Assembly: GCA_963764315.1 (NCBI GenBank)
Contig: CAVXSB010000009.1
Coordinates: 62,001 to 126,000, forward strand
DNA: 64,000 nt
DNA from: DATLWN01 sp963764315
Lineage (GTDB): Bacteria > Pseudomonadota > Zetaproteobacteria > Mariprofundales > Mariprofundaceae
Direction of reading: 5' to 3'
The position numbers were made by a program, and so were the translations under genes. Below are positions 37,525 through 46,392 of the stretch, one piece after another; within the stretch, counting starts at the first letter, position 1, and each line of letters starts with the position of its first letter. The notes under the pieces are model-generated. The model made no database searches. It saw nothing but the letters and a program-made list of their open reading frames with translations, and was not told the origin of the DNA.

Positions 37525-38235
37525 CTAGAGCAACCATAGTACGACGCCCATGGCGGCTGCCGCCGCCGGCTGGTTCCAGCCGCCCGGCACCAGGGCCCGG
37601 GCGGCGGAGGCGGCGATGCCGGCCACCGAGGTGGCCAGGAACAGCGGCTGCCAGTCGATGCCGTGATAGACATGCACGCTCCAGCTGCACAGGCCGGCGG
37701 CGGCCAGCACCAGCACCACATGCCCGGGCAGCGTCTGCTGCGGGTGGGCCGGGAATCCGAGCGGCATATGGCCGGCGTGGTCGAGCCAGGAGGCGGCCGG
37801 CTGGGCCAGGCATGCGCTCAGGGCGATGCCCAGCCCGAACTCGGGGATCGACTGGAACAGGCCGGCGGCGATGGCCAGCGTGGCCACGAAGAAGGCGAAG
37901 GGCCAGAAGGGGATCGGTTTCCTCAGCCGGTAATCGATGGGCGAGGCCGGGGCCGCCCAGGCCCGGCGCAGGTCCCGCCAGAAGGGGCGGCGGAAAAACA
38001 GCGGCAACAGTACGAAGCAGGCGAGCGCGCCGATGCCGGCCCAGATCCAGCGCGGATCGTCGTACACCGGCCACATCACGACCCAGATCGCGAACAGCGG
38101 CGGCATGCTCATCTGGATCATGCCCCTGGAGATGCGGCGGCGGAACAGGGCCACCGACAGCCAGGCGACCTGCATCGTGCCGAACGCCACGATGGCGGTC
38201 AGGGTCAGATCCAGGGACTGTACGGGGCCGTGCAT
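37525..38235 (-). CDS. Unrecognised polytopic membrane protein
   Basis: A 236-residue protein with six to seven predicted membrane helices. Charged loops include FRRRISRGM and RRPFWRDLRR, and a loop reads WLDHAGHMPLGF. No family is firmly recognised. It is the first gene of the nadC-birA-coaX transcript and abuts nadC. It diverges from rpiA. A transporter or lipid-modifying enzyme is possible, but nothing in the sequence decides. Confidence 0.7.
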   Translation of the reverse strand: MHGPVQSLDLTLTAIVAFGTMQVAWLSVALFRRRISRGMIQMSMPPLFAIWVVMWPVYDDPRWIWAGIGALACFVLLPLFFRRPFWRDLRRAWAAPASPIDYRLRKPIPFWPFAFFVATLAIAAGLFQSIPEFGLGIALSACLAQPAASWLDHAGHMPLGFPAHPQQTLPGHVVLVLAAAGLCSWSVHVYHGIDWQPLFLATSVAGIAASAARALVPGGWNQPAAAAAMGVVLWLL

Positions 38236-38257
38236 GCCCTAAGCCTATCGGAGCGGT

Positions 38258-38286
38258 TTGGCTGCTGAAAGTCACGGCGCTATCGT
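38258..38286 (+). promoter_or_regulatory. Sigma-70-like promoter for rpiA
   Basis: TTGGCT, 17 nt, TATCGT, ending 41 bp before the rpiA ATG. Both hexamers match consensus at 3-4 of 6 positions and spacing is ideal. Confidence 0.45.
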
Positions 38287-38327
38287 CTAGCCTGCGGGCA
38301 AATGGAATATCGAGAGGAGAGAAGGCG

Positions 38328-38996
38328 ATGACCCAGGACGAAATGAAGCAGAAAGTGGCCGAGGCCGCGCTCGCCTACGTCGAGGCGGGGACCATCGTCG
38401 GCGTGGGCACCGGCTCCACGGCCAACAAGTTCATCGATGCCCTGGCCGGCATGAAGGGCCAGATCCTGGGGGCGGTGGCCAGTTCGAATGCCACGGCCGA
38501 GCGCCTGGCCGGGAACGGCATAGCGGTGCTGGATCTGAACGAGGCATTGACCCGGGTGGATGCACTGTCGGTATATATCGACGGCGCCGACGAGTTCGAT
38601 GCGGGCCGCAACCTGATCAAGGGCGGTGGCGGGGCATTGACGCGCGAGAAGATCGTGGCGGCGGCCTCCAAGCGCTTCGTCTGTATCGTCGACGCCTCCA
38701 AGCAGGTGGACGTGCTGGGTGCCTTCCCGCTGCCGATCGAGGTGATCCCGATGGCCCGCGAGCTGGTGGCGGCCGAGGTACGCCATCTCGGCGGTGAGCC
38801 CCGGCTGCGCGAAGGCTTCATCACCGACAACGGCAACATCATTCTCGACGTGCATGGCCTGAAGATCACCGATCCACGGCAGATGGAGGAGCACCTGAAC
38901 AACGTGCCGGGGGTGGTGACCAATGGCATCTTCGCCCTGCAGGGGGCGCATGTGGTGCTGATGGGAACGCCAAACGGGGTGACGACGATCGTCTGA
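38328..38996 (+). CDS. rpiA: Ribose-5-phosphate isomerase A
   Basis: A 222-residue enzyme interconverting ribose- and ribulose-5-phosphate. Motifs are VGVGTGSTANKFID, YIDGADEFD and IKGGGGALTREK, with the catalytic glutamate following. ATG 38328 has a GAGGAGAG ribosome site; the open frame upstream is antisense to the membrane gene and is rejected. Length matches E. coli RpiA (219). Confidence 0.96.
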   Translation: MTQDEMKQKVAEAALAYVEAGTIVGVGTGSTANKFIDALAGMKGQILGAVASSNATAERLAGNGIAVLDLNEALTRVDALSVYIDGADEFDAGRNLIKGGGGALTREKIVAAASKRFVCIVDASKQVDVLGAFPLPIEVIPMARELVAAEVRHLGGEPRLREGFITDNGNIILDVHGLKITDPRQMEEHLNNVPGVVTNGIFALQGAHVVLMGTPNGVTTIV

Positions 38997-39022
38997 ACAT
39001 GACCTATCCAATGGTGTAGGCT
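38994..39022 (+). promoter_or_regulatory. Sigma-70-like promoter, probably leaderless queA transcript
   Basis: TGAACA, 17 nt, TAGGCT; the queA ATG is 6 nt after the -10 hexamer and no Shine-Dalgarno exists. The -35 overlaps the rpiA stop codon. Confidence 0.45.
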
Positions 39023-39028
39023 GCGCCG

Positions 39029-40066
39029 ATGCGCGTCGATGACTTCAATTTCGAACTGCCCGAGGCACTGATCGCCCAGCACCCGCTCGCCGAGCGGGAC
39101 GCCTCGCGCTTGCTTGACCTGAGCGCGGAGGGGCTGGTGGATCGCTGCATGCGGGAGCTGCCGTCGCTGGTTCGTCCGGGCGATGTCTGGGTGCTCAACG
39201 ACACCCGTGTCATCCCTGCCCGCCTGCTCGGCCAGAAGGCGACGGGCGGGCGCGTCGAGCTGCTCCTGGTCGAGCCGACCGGCGAGGCGGGCGTCTGGTT
39301 GGCCTGGGGGCGGTCGAACCGCGGTCTGCGGGCGGGCGAGCGCATCGATATCGCCGACGGCTTCGCCGCCGAGGTGCTGGGGCGCGAGGGTAAGCAGTTG
39401 CGTCTGCGCCTTCTGGCCGCCGATGTCATGGCCGCCATCGAGGCCCATGGGCATATGCCGTTGCCGCCGTATATTCAGCGGGCGGACGCTGCCGCCGATC
39501 ATGAGCGCTATCAGACGGTGTTTGCGGCAAACCCGGGAGCGGTGGCGGCGCCGACGGCGGGGCTGCATCTGACCAAGCCGCTGATGCAGGCGATGGAGCA
39601 GGCAGGCGCGAGCTTTGCGCATATCACCCTGCATGTCGGCCCCGGCACCTTCCAGCCGGTGCAGGTCGAGCGTATCGAGGATCATGCCATGCATACCGAG
39701 GTCTATGCGGTGCCTGAGACGACGGCGGCGCGTATCCAGGATGCTCGCCGCAGCGGGGGGCGCATCGTGGCCGTGGGCACGACGGCGCTTCGGGCGCTGG
39801 AGGCGGCCGCGGCGACCGGAGGGCTGGTGGCCGGGAACGGCAGGACGGACATATTCATTTATCCGGGGTACCGGTTTAGGGTCGTGGATGCCCTGCTGAC
39901 CAATTTTCACCTGCCGCGCTCGACGCTGTTGATGCTGGTGGCGGCGATGATCGGGCGCGAGCGCCTGCTGGCGGCCTATGCGCATGCCATGGCCGAGGGC
40001 TATCGGTTCTATTCGTATGGCGATGCCATGCTGGTTTCGGCAAGGGAGATGGGGGGAGGCGCATGA
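39029..40066 (+). CDS. queA: S-adenosylmethionine:tRNA ribosyltransferase-isomerase
   Basis: A 345-residue enzyme adding the epoxy-cyclopentanediol group in queuosine tRNA modification. Diagnostic stretches are FELPEALIAQHP, LNDTRVIPARL, PPYIQR followed by RYQTVFA, APTAGLHLT and the C-terminal TNFHLPRSTLLML. Length is near the E. coli protein (356). tgt is not adjacent. The stop overlaps nadE (ATGA). Confidence 0.96.
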   Translation: MRVDDFNFELPEALIAQHPLAERDASRLLDLSAEGLVDRCMRELPSLVRPGDVWVLNDTRVIPARLLGQKATGGRVELLLVEPTGEAGVWLAWGRSNRGLRAGERIDIADGFAAEVLGREGKQLRLRLLAADVMAAIEAHGHMPLPPYIQRADAAADHERYQTVFAANPGAVAAPTAGLHLTKPLMQAMEQAGASFAHITLHVGPGTFQPVQVERIEDHAMHTEVYAVPETTAARIQDARRSGGRIVAVGTTALRALEAAAATGGLVAGNGRTDIFIYPGYRFRVVDALLTNFHLPRSTLLMLVAAMIGRERLLAAYAHAMAEGYRFYSYGDAMLVSAREMGGGA

Positions 40067-41667
40067 GGCTGATGCTGGTGCAGATGGCACCGCGGGTGGG
40101 CGATATCGCCGGCAACGGCGCATCGATCCGCGAGGCGCTGGCCCGCGCCGAGGCCGCCGGTTGCGATCTGGTGATCTTTCCGGAGCTGTGCGTCACCGGT
40201 TATCCCCCGGAGGATCTGCTGCTGCGCCCGGCCTTCATGGATGCCGTGGAGCGGGAGGTGGCCGCCATCGCGGCGGCTACCGGCCGTGTGGGCGCCATCT
40301 TCGGTGCTCCCCGCCGCGTTGGCGAGAGGCTGCGCAACGGCGCCGTGCTTGCCGCAGACGGGGAAATCCTCGGTATCTACGACAAGCGGGTGCTGCCGAA
40401 CTACGGCGTGTTCGATGAGCGCCGTTATTTCGAGCCGGGCACCGGGGATGCGGATGTGTTCGCCTTCCGGGATAAGCGCATCGGCATCGGCATCTGCGAG
40501 GATCTGTGGCACGACGATCTGGCGCGGGGAAGCGCCGCCTCCGGCTGCGATGTGCGCGTCAACCTCAACGCCTCTCCCTTCCATGTCGGCAAGCAGGACG
40601 AGCGCGAGGCGCTGATGCGCCGGCGTGCCGCCGAGTTCGGGGTGCCGCTGGCCTACGTCAACCCGGTGGGCGGGCAGGACGAGGTGGTGTTCGACGGCGG
40701 CTCGCATGTCATGGACGCAACCGGCGCCCTGCTGGCGCGGGCGCCGCTGTTCGAAACGGCGGATCTGATCGTCGATCTGGCGCATGCCGGGCAGGCCGCG
40801 GTGGCGCCGATTCCGGAAAACATGGCGCAGGTCTATGCGGCGCTGGTGCTCGGCATCCGCGATTATGTGCTCAGGAACGGCTGCCGCCAGGTACTGCTCG
40901 GGCTTTCCGGCGGCATCGACTCGGCGGTGACGGCGGTGCTGGCGGTCGATGCCCTGGGTGCGGAAAACGTGCTCGGCGTGCTGATGCCCTCGCGCTACTC
41001 CAGTACCCACAGCATCAATGATGCCGAGGCCCTGGCCCGTAATCTCGGCGTCGAGACGGCGACCCTGCCGATCGAGGGGCCGGTGCAGGCCATCGAACAG
41101 CTGCTGGCGCCCGCATTTTCGGCCTGGGGCAAGAGTGCACCCGACGCTACAGAGGAGAATATCCAGGCGCGCATCCGGGGCCTGTTGCAGATGGCGATCA
41201 GCAACAAGACGGGGCGTATGCTGCTGACCACCGGCAACAAGTCGGAGATGGCGGTCGGCTATGCCACGCTGTACGGCGATATGGCCGGTGGCTTCGCGGT
41301 GCTCAAGGACGTGTACAAGACCGAGGTGTACGAGTTGGCGGCCTGGATCAACCGCGAAGGTCCGCGCATTCCGGCGAACTCGATCACCAAGGAACCGTCG
41401 GCGGAATTGCGCGCCGATCAGCGGGATGCGGACTCCCTGCCGCCCTATGCGGTGCTCGATGCCATCCTCGCCGCCACCATCGAGGGCCAGCAGAGCGTGG
41501 ATCAGATCGCGGCGCGCGGCTTTTCTGTCGATGAGGTTCGGCGTATCGTGCGCATGATCCATGCTGCCGAATACAAGCGCCGACAGGCGCCGCCGGGCGT
41601 GAAGATCACGCAGCGTGCCTTTGGCCGGGACCGGCGCTATCCGATTACGCATGTGTTTCGCGAATAG
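40063..41667 (+). CDS. nadE: Glutamine-dependent NAD+ synthetase
   Basis: A 534-residue fusion. An N-terminal nitrilase-type glutaminase (about 1-245) has FPELCVTGY, YDKRVLPNYGVFDE and nucleophile C145 in IGICEDLW. The C-terminal NAD synthase domain (about 265-534) has the PP-loop GLSGGIDSAV near 280-289. It amidates nicotinate adenine dinucleotide with glutamine. The link with glnB and glnA ties NAD synthesis to nitrogen status, a known gamma-proteobacterial gene order. Confidence 0.96.
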   Translation: MRLMLVQMAPRVGDIAGNGASIREALARAEAAGCDLVIFPELCVTGYPPEDLLLRPAFMDAVEREVAAIAAATGRVGAIFGAPRRVGERLRNGAVLAADGEILGIYDKRVLPNYGVFDERRYFEPGTGDADVFAFRDKRIGIGICEDLWHDDLARGSAASGCDVRVNLNASPFHVGKQDEREALMRRRAAEFGVPLAYVNPVGGQDEVVFDGGSHVMDATGALLARAPLFETADLIVDLAHAGQAAVAPIPENMAQVYAALVLGIRDYVLRNGCRQVLLGLSGGIDSAVTAVLAVDALGAENVLGVLMPSRYSSTHSINDAEALARNLGVETATLPIEGPVQAIEQLLAPAFSAWGKSAPDATEENIQARIRGLLQMAISNKTGRMLLTTGNKSEMAVGYATLYGDMAGGFAVLKDVYKTEVYELAAWINREGPRIPANSITKEPSAELRADQRDADSLPPYAVLDAILAATIEGQQSVDQIAARGFSVDEVRRIVRMIHAAEYKRRQAPPGVKITQRAFGRDRRYPITHVFRE

Positions 41668-41676
41668 GGGGAGGCC

Positions 41677-42015
41677 ATGAAGAAGGTTGAGGCGATCATC
41701 AAGCCGTTCAAGCTCGACGATGTGAAGGACTCGCTGGAGCAGGTGGGCGTGCATGGCATGACCATCACCGAGGTCAAAGGCTACGGGCGCCAGAAGGGAC
41801 ACACCGAGCTGTACCGCGGCGCCGAATATGTCGTCGATTTCCTGCCCAAGGTGAAGATCGAGGTGGTCGTACCCACCGATCGCGTCGAGGTGGTCATCGA
41901 GGCGATCCGGAGCGTGGCGGTCACCGGCAAGGTCGGCGACGGCAAGATCTTCGTGCTGCCTGTCGAGCATGTGGTGCGCATCCGCACCGGGGAAACCGAC
42001 GACGACGCCATCTAG
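41677..42015 (+). CDS. glnB: Nitrogen regulatory protein P-II
   Basis: A 112-residue classical PII. The uridylylated tyrosine Y51 lies in ELYRGAEYVVDF, and the C-terminal signature VGDGKIFVLPVE is present. It senses ATP/ADP and 2-oxoglutarate and controls glutamine synthetase adenylylation and NtrB. This contrasts with the non-classical PII-like protein at 13483. The start follows GGGGGAGG by 4 nt. Confidence 0.97.
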   Translation: MKKVEAIIKPFKLDDVKDSLEQVGVHGMTITEVKGYGRQKGHTELYRGAEYVVDFLPKVKIEVVVPTDRVEVVIEAIRSVAVTGKVGDGKIFVLPVEHVVRIRTGETDDDAI

Positions 42016-42101
42016 GTTGCGCGGGGTGTATGTCCATGACACCATCGCGCCGTACCCATCTAATCCGGGCCAGGGCCTGAGTTCAGCGAGGAGAGGAAAC
42101 C

Positions 42102-43517
42102 GTGAATAAAGATGTAAAAAAAGTTTTTGAGATGATCGAGGAGCACGAGGTCGAGTTTTTGGACCTTCGATTTACGGACACGCGTGGCAAGTGGCAGCAC
42201 GTGTCGTATCCGATCAGTCAGCTGACGGAGGATCGTTTCGAGGACGGCTTTCCGTTTGACGGTTCGTCGGTTGCGGGCTGGTGCGACATCGACAATTCGG
42301 ACATGGCGATCGAGCTGGATCCGGCGAGTGCGCAGATCGATCCGTTCTTCGAGGCCGCCACGCTGGTGCTGACGGGCTCTGTGTTCGACCCGACGACGGG
42401 TCAGGACTACAACCGCTGCCCACGGAACCTGGCGAAGCGCGCGCTGCAGCACGTGCAGTCGAGCGGTATTGGCGATGCGGTGTATTTCGGCCCGGAGGCG
42501 GAGTTTTTCATTTTTGACGATGTGCGATTCCACAACGATATGGGCACTTCGGGTTACGCGGTGGACTCCTCGGAGGCGGCGTGGAACTCGCGCAAGGAGT
42601 ATGCGGAAGGGAATATGGGCCATCGTCCGGGCGTGAAGGGTGGTTACTTCCCGGTACCGCCGATCGACTCGCTGCAGGAGATCCGCAACGACATGGTTGT
42701 GGTGATGCAGGACGTGGGTCTTGAGGTTGAGTGCCATCACCATGAGGTGGCGACGGCCGGCCAGTGCGAGATCGACTTCAAGTTCGGTGCACTGATGGAG
42801 ACGGCGGACCGCATCCAGTGGTACAAGTATGTGGTGCACAACGTGGCGCATGCGCACGGCAAGACGGCGACGTTCATGCCGAAGCCGCTGTTCGGCGACA
42901 ACGGTACGGGCATGCATACGCACCAGTCGGTGTGGAAGGGTGGCAAGAACCTGTTCGCGGGCGACAAGTATGCGGGCCTGTCGCAGGAGGCCTTGTGGTA
43001 CATCGGCGGCATCATCAAGCACGCGAAGGCTCTGAACGCGTTCACGAACCCGTCGACGAACTCGTACAAGCGCCTGGTTCCGGGCTATGAGGCGCCGGTG
43101 ATGCTGGCGTACTCGAACCGCAACCGTTCGGCCTCGCTGCGCATTCCGGTGGTGAACTCGGATGCGGCCAAGCGCGTCGAGGTGCGTTTTCCGGACCCGA
43201 CGGCGAACCCGTACCTGGCGTTTGCGGCGATGCTGATGGCCGGCCTTGACGGCATCCGGAACAAGATCGATCCGGGCGCCCCTGCGGACAAGAACCTTTA
43301 CGACCTTCCGGTGGAAGAGGCGAAGGGCTTCCCGACGGTTGCGGGCAGCCTCGAGGAGGCGCTGAAGTCGTTGGACGTCGACCGCGAGTTTTTGAAGGCT
43401 GGCGGCGTGTTCGACGACGACATGATCGATGCGTACATCGCCCTGAAGATGGAGGAGCATGACGCGATCCGTCTGCGTCCGCATCCGATGGAGTATTCGC
43501 TGTACTATTCGTGCTGA
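42102..43517 (+). CDS. glnA: Type I glutamine synthetase
   Basis: A 471-residue enzyme making glutamine from glutamate and ammonia. Motifs are FDGSSVAGW, the ATP site NPSTNSYKRLVPGYEAP and NRSASLRIP. The adenylylation-site region near the C-terminus (KNLYDLPVEE) shows GSI-beta type control, matching the PII gene upstream. The GTG start follows GGAGAGGAAACC. Codon use is odd: threonine is almost always ACG and I found no in-frame ACC, and alanine prefers GCG, unlike neighbours rich in ACC/GCC. This may reflect transfer or special selection. A strong terminator follows. Confidence 0.97.
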   Translation: MNKDVKKVFEMIEEHEVEFLDLRFTDTRGKWQHVSYPISQLTEDRFEDGFPFDGSSVAGWCDIDNSDMAIELDPASAQIDPFFEAATLVLTGSVFDPTTGQDYNRCPRNLAKRALQHVQSSGIGDAVYFGPEAEFFIFDDVRFHNDMGTSGYAVDSSEAAWNSRKEYAEGNMGHRPGVKGGYFPVPPIDSLQEIRNDMVVVMQDVGLEVECHHHEVATAGQCEIDFKFGALMETADRIQWYKYVVHNVAHAHGKTATFMPKPLFGDNGTGMHTHQSVWKGGKNLFAGDKYAGLSQEALWYIGGIIKHAKALNAFTNPSTNSYKRLVPGYEAPVMLAYSNRNRSASLRIPVVNSDAAKRVEVRFPDPTANPYLAFAAMLMAGLDGIRNKIDPGAPADKNLYDLPVEEAKGFPTVAGSLEEALKSLDVDREFLKAGGVFDDDMIDAYIALKMEEHDAIRLRPHPMEYSLYYSC

Positions 43518-43556
43518 TGGGGCTGTCCCGGTGGGGACAGTCCGGACCAAGGCAAG

Positions 43557-43589
43557 GGCCGCCACGGAAACGTGGCGGCCTTTCTTTTT
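43557..43589 (+). terminator. Intrinsic terminator after glnA
   Basis: A perfect 10-bp stem GGCCGCCACG/CGTGGCGGCC with a GAAA tetraloop (43567-43570) is followed by TTTCTTTTT. A smaller hairpin (CTGTCCC/GGGGACAG) lies just upstream. Confidence 0.93.
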
Positions 43590-43649
43590 CCGTTTTGGCT
43601 GTATATCTTGGCGGGCCTTACCCGGAAGCATAGGAAAGCGAGGTGTCAA

Positions 43650-45152
43650 ATGGTGGAAATCTCAGTCAAGGCGGGCGATCCGAACAAACAGCGTGACGAT
43701 GCCGTGGTGTTGCCGCTGCTGGCCGGTCGCAAGCTGACGGGCGCGGGCAAGGCGTTGCAGGAAGCAACCGGCAAGGCGATTCCCCAATACCTGCGAAAAT
43801 TCGATCATCTGGGAAAATTCGGCGAAATCGGCCTGCTTTATGAAGTCGAGCAGGTGTTCACCCAACGCGTGGTGTTCATCGGTGTCGGCGATGAGAAGAA
43901 GCTGAGCCTGCACCATTTGCGCCGGCTGGGCGCATTGGCGGCGCGCAAGCTGGACGGCAGCGGCGCCCGCGATATCTCGCTGTACCTGCCCGAGCTGAAT
44001 GTGCGCGGCGCCTCGCTGGCCGACAAGGTGCAGGCGGTGGCCGAGGGCGTGTGGCTGGGGCTGTACCGCTTCGAGAAGTACCAGACGAAGAAGGACGAGA
44101 AGGATGCCAAGCGCGAGCTGCGCGCGGTGACCATCATGATCCCCTCCCGCCGCAATCTGGCCGAGGCTGAGGCGGCGGTGCGCACGGCGCGCGCCGTGTG
44201 CGATGGCGTCAATCTCGCCCGCGATCTGGGCAACGAGCCGGGTAATGTCTGTACGCCTGAATTCCTCGGCGAGCAGGCGCTCTCCCTGAAGCATGGGAAG
44301 CTGAAGGTGACGGTGATGGACAAGTCGGCCATCGAGAAGGCCGGGTTCAAGGGCCTGCTGGCCGTCAACCAGGGTTCGGACAAGGAGCCGCGCTTTATCG
44401 TGCTGCACTACCAAGGCGGGGCCAAGAATGAGGCGCCGGTGGCGCTGGTCGGCAAGGGTCTGACCTTCGATGCCGGCGGCATCAGCATCAAGCCGGCGGC
44501 GCAGATGGACGAGATGAAGTTCGACATGTGCGGCGCTGCTGCCGTGCTCGGTATCTTCAAGGCCGCGATCGGCCTGGAGTTGCCGGTCAACCTGCTGGGC
44601 GTCATCGCCTCCACCGAGAATCTGCTCGGCGGATCGGCCTACAAGCCCGGGGATATCATCACCACCTACAAGGGTGTCACCATCGAGGTGCTGAACACCG
44701 ATGCCGAGGGGCGCATCATCCTCGCCGACGCCCTGGCTTATGCGGCGGAGCAGAAGCCGGCGGAGATCATCGATTTCGCCACCCTGACCGGCGCTTGCGT
44801 CATCGCCCTGGGCGGCGAGGCCAGCGGCCTGATGGGGTCCGACGAGGCCATGCTGCGCGAGCTGCAGGCCTCGGGCGACCATACCCGCGACCGTGCCTGG
44901 CCGCTGCCGATGTACGAGGAGTACCAGGAGCAGATCAAGAGCACGATCGCCGATATCAAGAACGTCGGTGGCCGCGAGGCCGGGACGATCACCGCCGCCT
45001 GTTTCCTGTCGCGCTTTGTCGATGAGCTGCCCTGGGCGCACCTGGACATCGCCGGTACGGCCTGGAACATGAAGGGCAGCGACATCGCGGCCAAGGGGGC
45101 AACGGGTGCCGGCGTGCGCCTGATCATGGATTACTTGCAACGCCGTGCCTGA
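43650..45152 (+). CDS. pepA: Leucyl aminopeptidase (M17 family)
   Basis: A 500-residue cytosolic zinc/manganese aminopeptidase. The metal and catalytic residues are in VGKGLTFDAGGISIKP, the MKFDMCGAAAV block and the signature NTDAEGRIILADAL (near 349). The usual NTDAEGRL carries I here. PepA can also bind DNA in E. coli (xer/cer, carAB control). ATG 43650 was chosen over an upstream in-frame ATG at 43572 because the latter overlaps the glnA terminator. The end overlaps the PAP2 gene. Confidence 0.95.
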   Translation: MVEISVKAGDPNKQRDDAVVLPLLAGRKLTGAGKALQEATGKAIPQYLRKFDHLGKFGEIGLLYEVEQVFTQRVVFIGVGDEKKLSLHHLRRLGALAARKLDGSGARDISLYLPELNVRGASLADKVQAVAEGVWLGLYRFEKYQTKKDEKDAKRELRAVTIMIPSRRNLAEAEAAVRTARAVCDGVNLARDLGNEPGNVCTPEFLGEQALSLKHGKLKVTVMDKSAIEKAGFKGLLAVNQGSDKEPRFIVLHYQGGAKNEAPVALVGKGLTFDAGGISIKPAAQMDEMKFDMCGAAAVLGIFKAAIGLELPVNLLGVIASTENLLGGSAYKPGDIITTYKGVTIEVLNTDAEGRIILADALAYAAEQKPAEIIDFATLTGACVIALGGEASGLMGSDEAMLRELQASGDHTRDRAWPLPMYEEYQEQIKSTIADIKNVGGREAGTITAACFLSRFVDELPWAHLDIAGTAWNMKGSDIAAKGATGAGVRLIMDYLQRRA

Positions 45153-45933
45153 TCGCCCGACTCCGCATCCCCGGAGCCGGGCGCCCCTGTATCTGTTGTC
45201 CATCGTCGCCGGCGCGCTGCTGGCCGTGGCGTGGCGCTTCAACCATCCGCTGTTCCTGCTGCTCAACGGCTGGCACGGGGCGTTTGCGGATGCCCTGCTG
45301 GGTGTGCTCAGCGGCCTCGGCGACGGTCTGCCGGCGGTGGTGCTCGTCACCTCACTGATGCTGTGGAACTTCCGCGCCGGCCTTGCCGGCCTTGCCGGCT
45401 ATCTGCTGTCCGGTTTGCTGGCCCAGGTGCTGAAACATACCTTCGACATGCCCAGGCCGCCCGCCGTGTTCGAGCATGTGCATGTGCTGGGGGCGGCGCT
45501 GACCGCGCATAGCTTTCCATCCGGACATGCGACCACGGACGGCACCATGGCCATGCTCTGCCTGTGCCTGTGGGGGACGCGGGACTGGAAGGCATGGATG
45601 GGCGTGGCGCTGTTCCTGGTCGCCGCCTACGGGCGCATCTACGGCGGCGTGCATTTCCCCCTCGATGTGGTCACGGGGCTGATCCTGGGGTTCGCCAGCA
45701 TGGCGGCCTGCTGGCGTTGGTCCGGCCACCCTGTGGTGGCCGGGTGGGCCGAAAGCCCCTGGAGCTGGCGGGCGCCGGCCGTGCTGCTGATGGTGGAGGC
45801 GGCGGTGCTCGGTACCGGTTACCATATGCAGCCTTCCACGGCGCAGGTGCTGGCACCGGTATTGTCGGTGGCCGCCCTGGTCTGGGTGACGCAAAGCTGG
45901 AGGATCAAGCGTGGAAACCCGCGTTCATTTTGA
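45145..45933 (+). CDS. PAP2-family membrane phosphatase
   Basis: A 262-residue protein with about six membrane helices. The three phosphatase motifs are clear: KHTFDMPRP, FPSGHATTDG and YGRIYGGVHFPLDV. PAP2 enzymes dephosphorylate phosphatidate, undecaprenyl pyrophosphate or phosphatidylglycerol phosphate. Which substrate is used cannot be told. The GTG start overlaps pepA by 8 nt, and the end overlaps holC by 23 nt. An insertion between pepA and holC is not the standard gene order. Confidence 0.9.
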   Translation: MPDRPTPHPRSRAPLYLLSIVAGALLAVAWRFNHPLFLLLNGWHGAFADALLGVLSGLGDGLPAVVLVTSLMLWNFRAGLAGLAGYLLSGLLAQVLKHTFDMPRPPAVFEHVHVLGAALTAHSFPSGHATTDGTMAMLCLCLWGTRDWKAWMGVALFLVAAYGRIYGGVHFPLDVVTGLILGFASMAACWRWSGHPVVAGWAESPWSWRAPAVLLMVEAAVLGTGYHMQPSTAQVLAPVLSVAALVWVTQSWRIKRGNPRSF

Positions 45934-46354
45934 GCTGTTGGCCGAGCCCGACCGGGTGGAGGGCATCGCCCGCCTGCTGCTCAGGCGCGGTCGGCTGACC
46001 CCGCATGTGCTGGTGCTGTGCCCGGATGCCGACTTCATGCAAAGACTCGACAAACGGCTGTGGACGATCCACCCGGAATCCTTCCTGGCACACGGCGTTT
46101 CCGGCGGCAATGCCGAGGAGGATGCGGCGCAGCCGATCCTGCTGGCGTTGTCGGTGGTTCGTGACAACAGCCCCGAGGTGCTGGTCAACGGCGGCCTGGA
46201 GGTTCCCCCCGACGTCGAGGGCTTCGCGCACATCGTCGATTTCGTCGACGGCTGGGATGAGGGACTGAAGCAGGCGGCGCGCGAGCGCTTCCGCACCTAC
46301 CGCGACATGGGCCTGGAACCGGCCTATCTGGGCAACGGCAGCCAGCGTTCCTAG
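45911..46354 (+). CDS. holC: DNA polymerase III chi subunit
   Basis: A 147-residue protein with GTG start. The family order VHFELLAEPDRVEGIARLL, then DADFMQRLDKRLW and ILLAL through IVDFVDGWDE fits HolC. Chi links the clamp loader to single-stranded DNA-binding protein. Its place between pepA and valS is the conserved location. It ends 38 nt before the next gene. Confidence 0.88.
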   Translation: METRVHFELLAEPDRVEGIARLLLRRGRLTPHVLVLCPDADFMQRLDKRLWTIHPESFLAHGVSGGNAEEDAAQPILLALSVVRDNSPEVLVNGGLEVPPDVEGFAHIVDFVDGWDEGLKQAARERFRTYRDMGLEPAYLGNGSQRS

Positions 46355-46356
46355 GC

Positions 46357-46386
46357 TTTACCCAAGGCCGGTCCGGCACGTAGCAT
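46357..46386 (+). promoter_or_regulatory. Sigma-70-like promoter, probably leaderless transcript of PopZ-like gene
   Basis: TTTACC, 18 nt, TAGCAT, with the ATG 6 nt after the -10 and no Shine-Dalgarno. Confidence 0.45.
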
Positions 46387-46392
46387 GCGCGC

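Noticed and set aside
37188..38327. In-frame upstream extension of rpiA
   Set aside because: It overlaps nadC and the membrane protein on the other strand and would give RpiA a 380-residue unrelated N-terminus.
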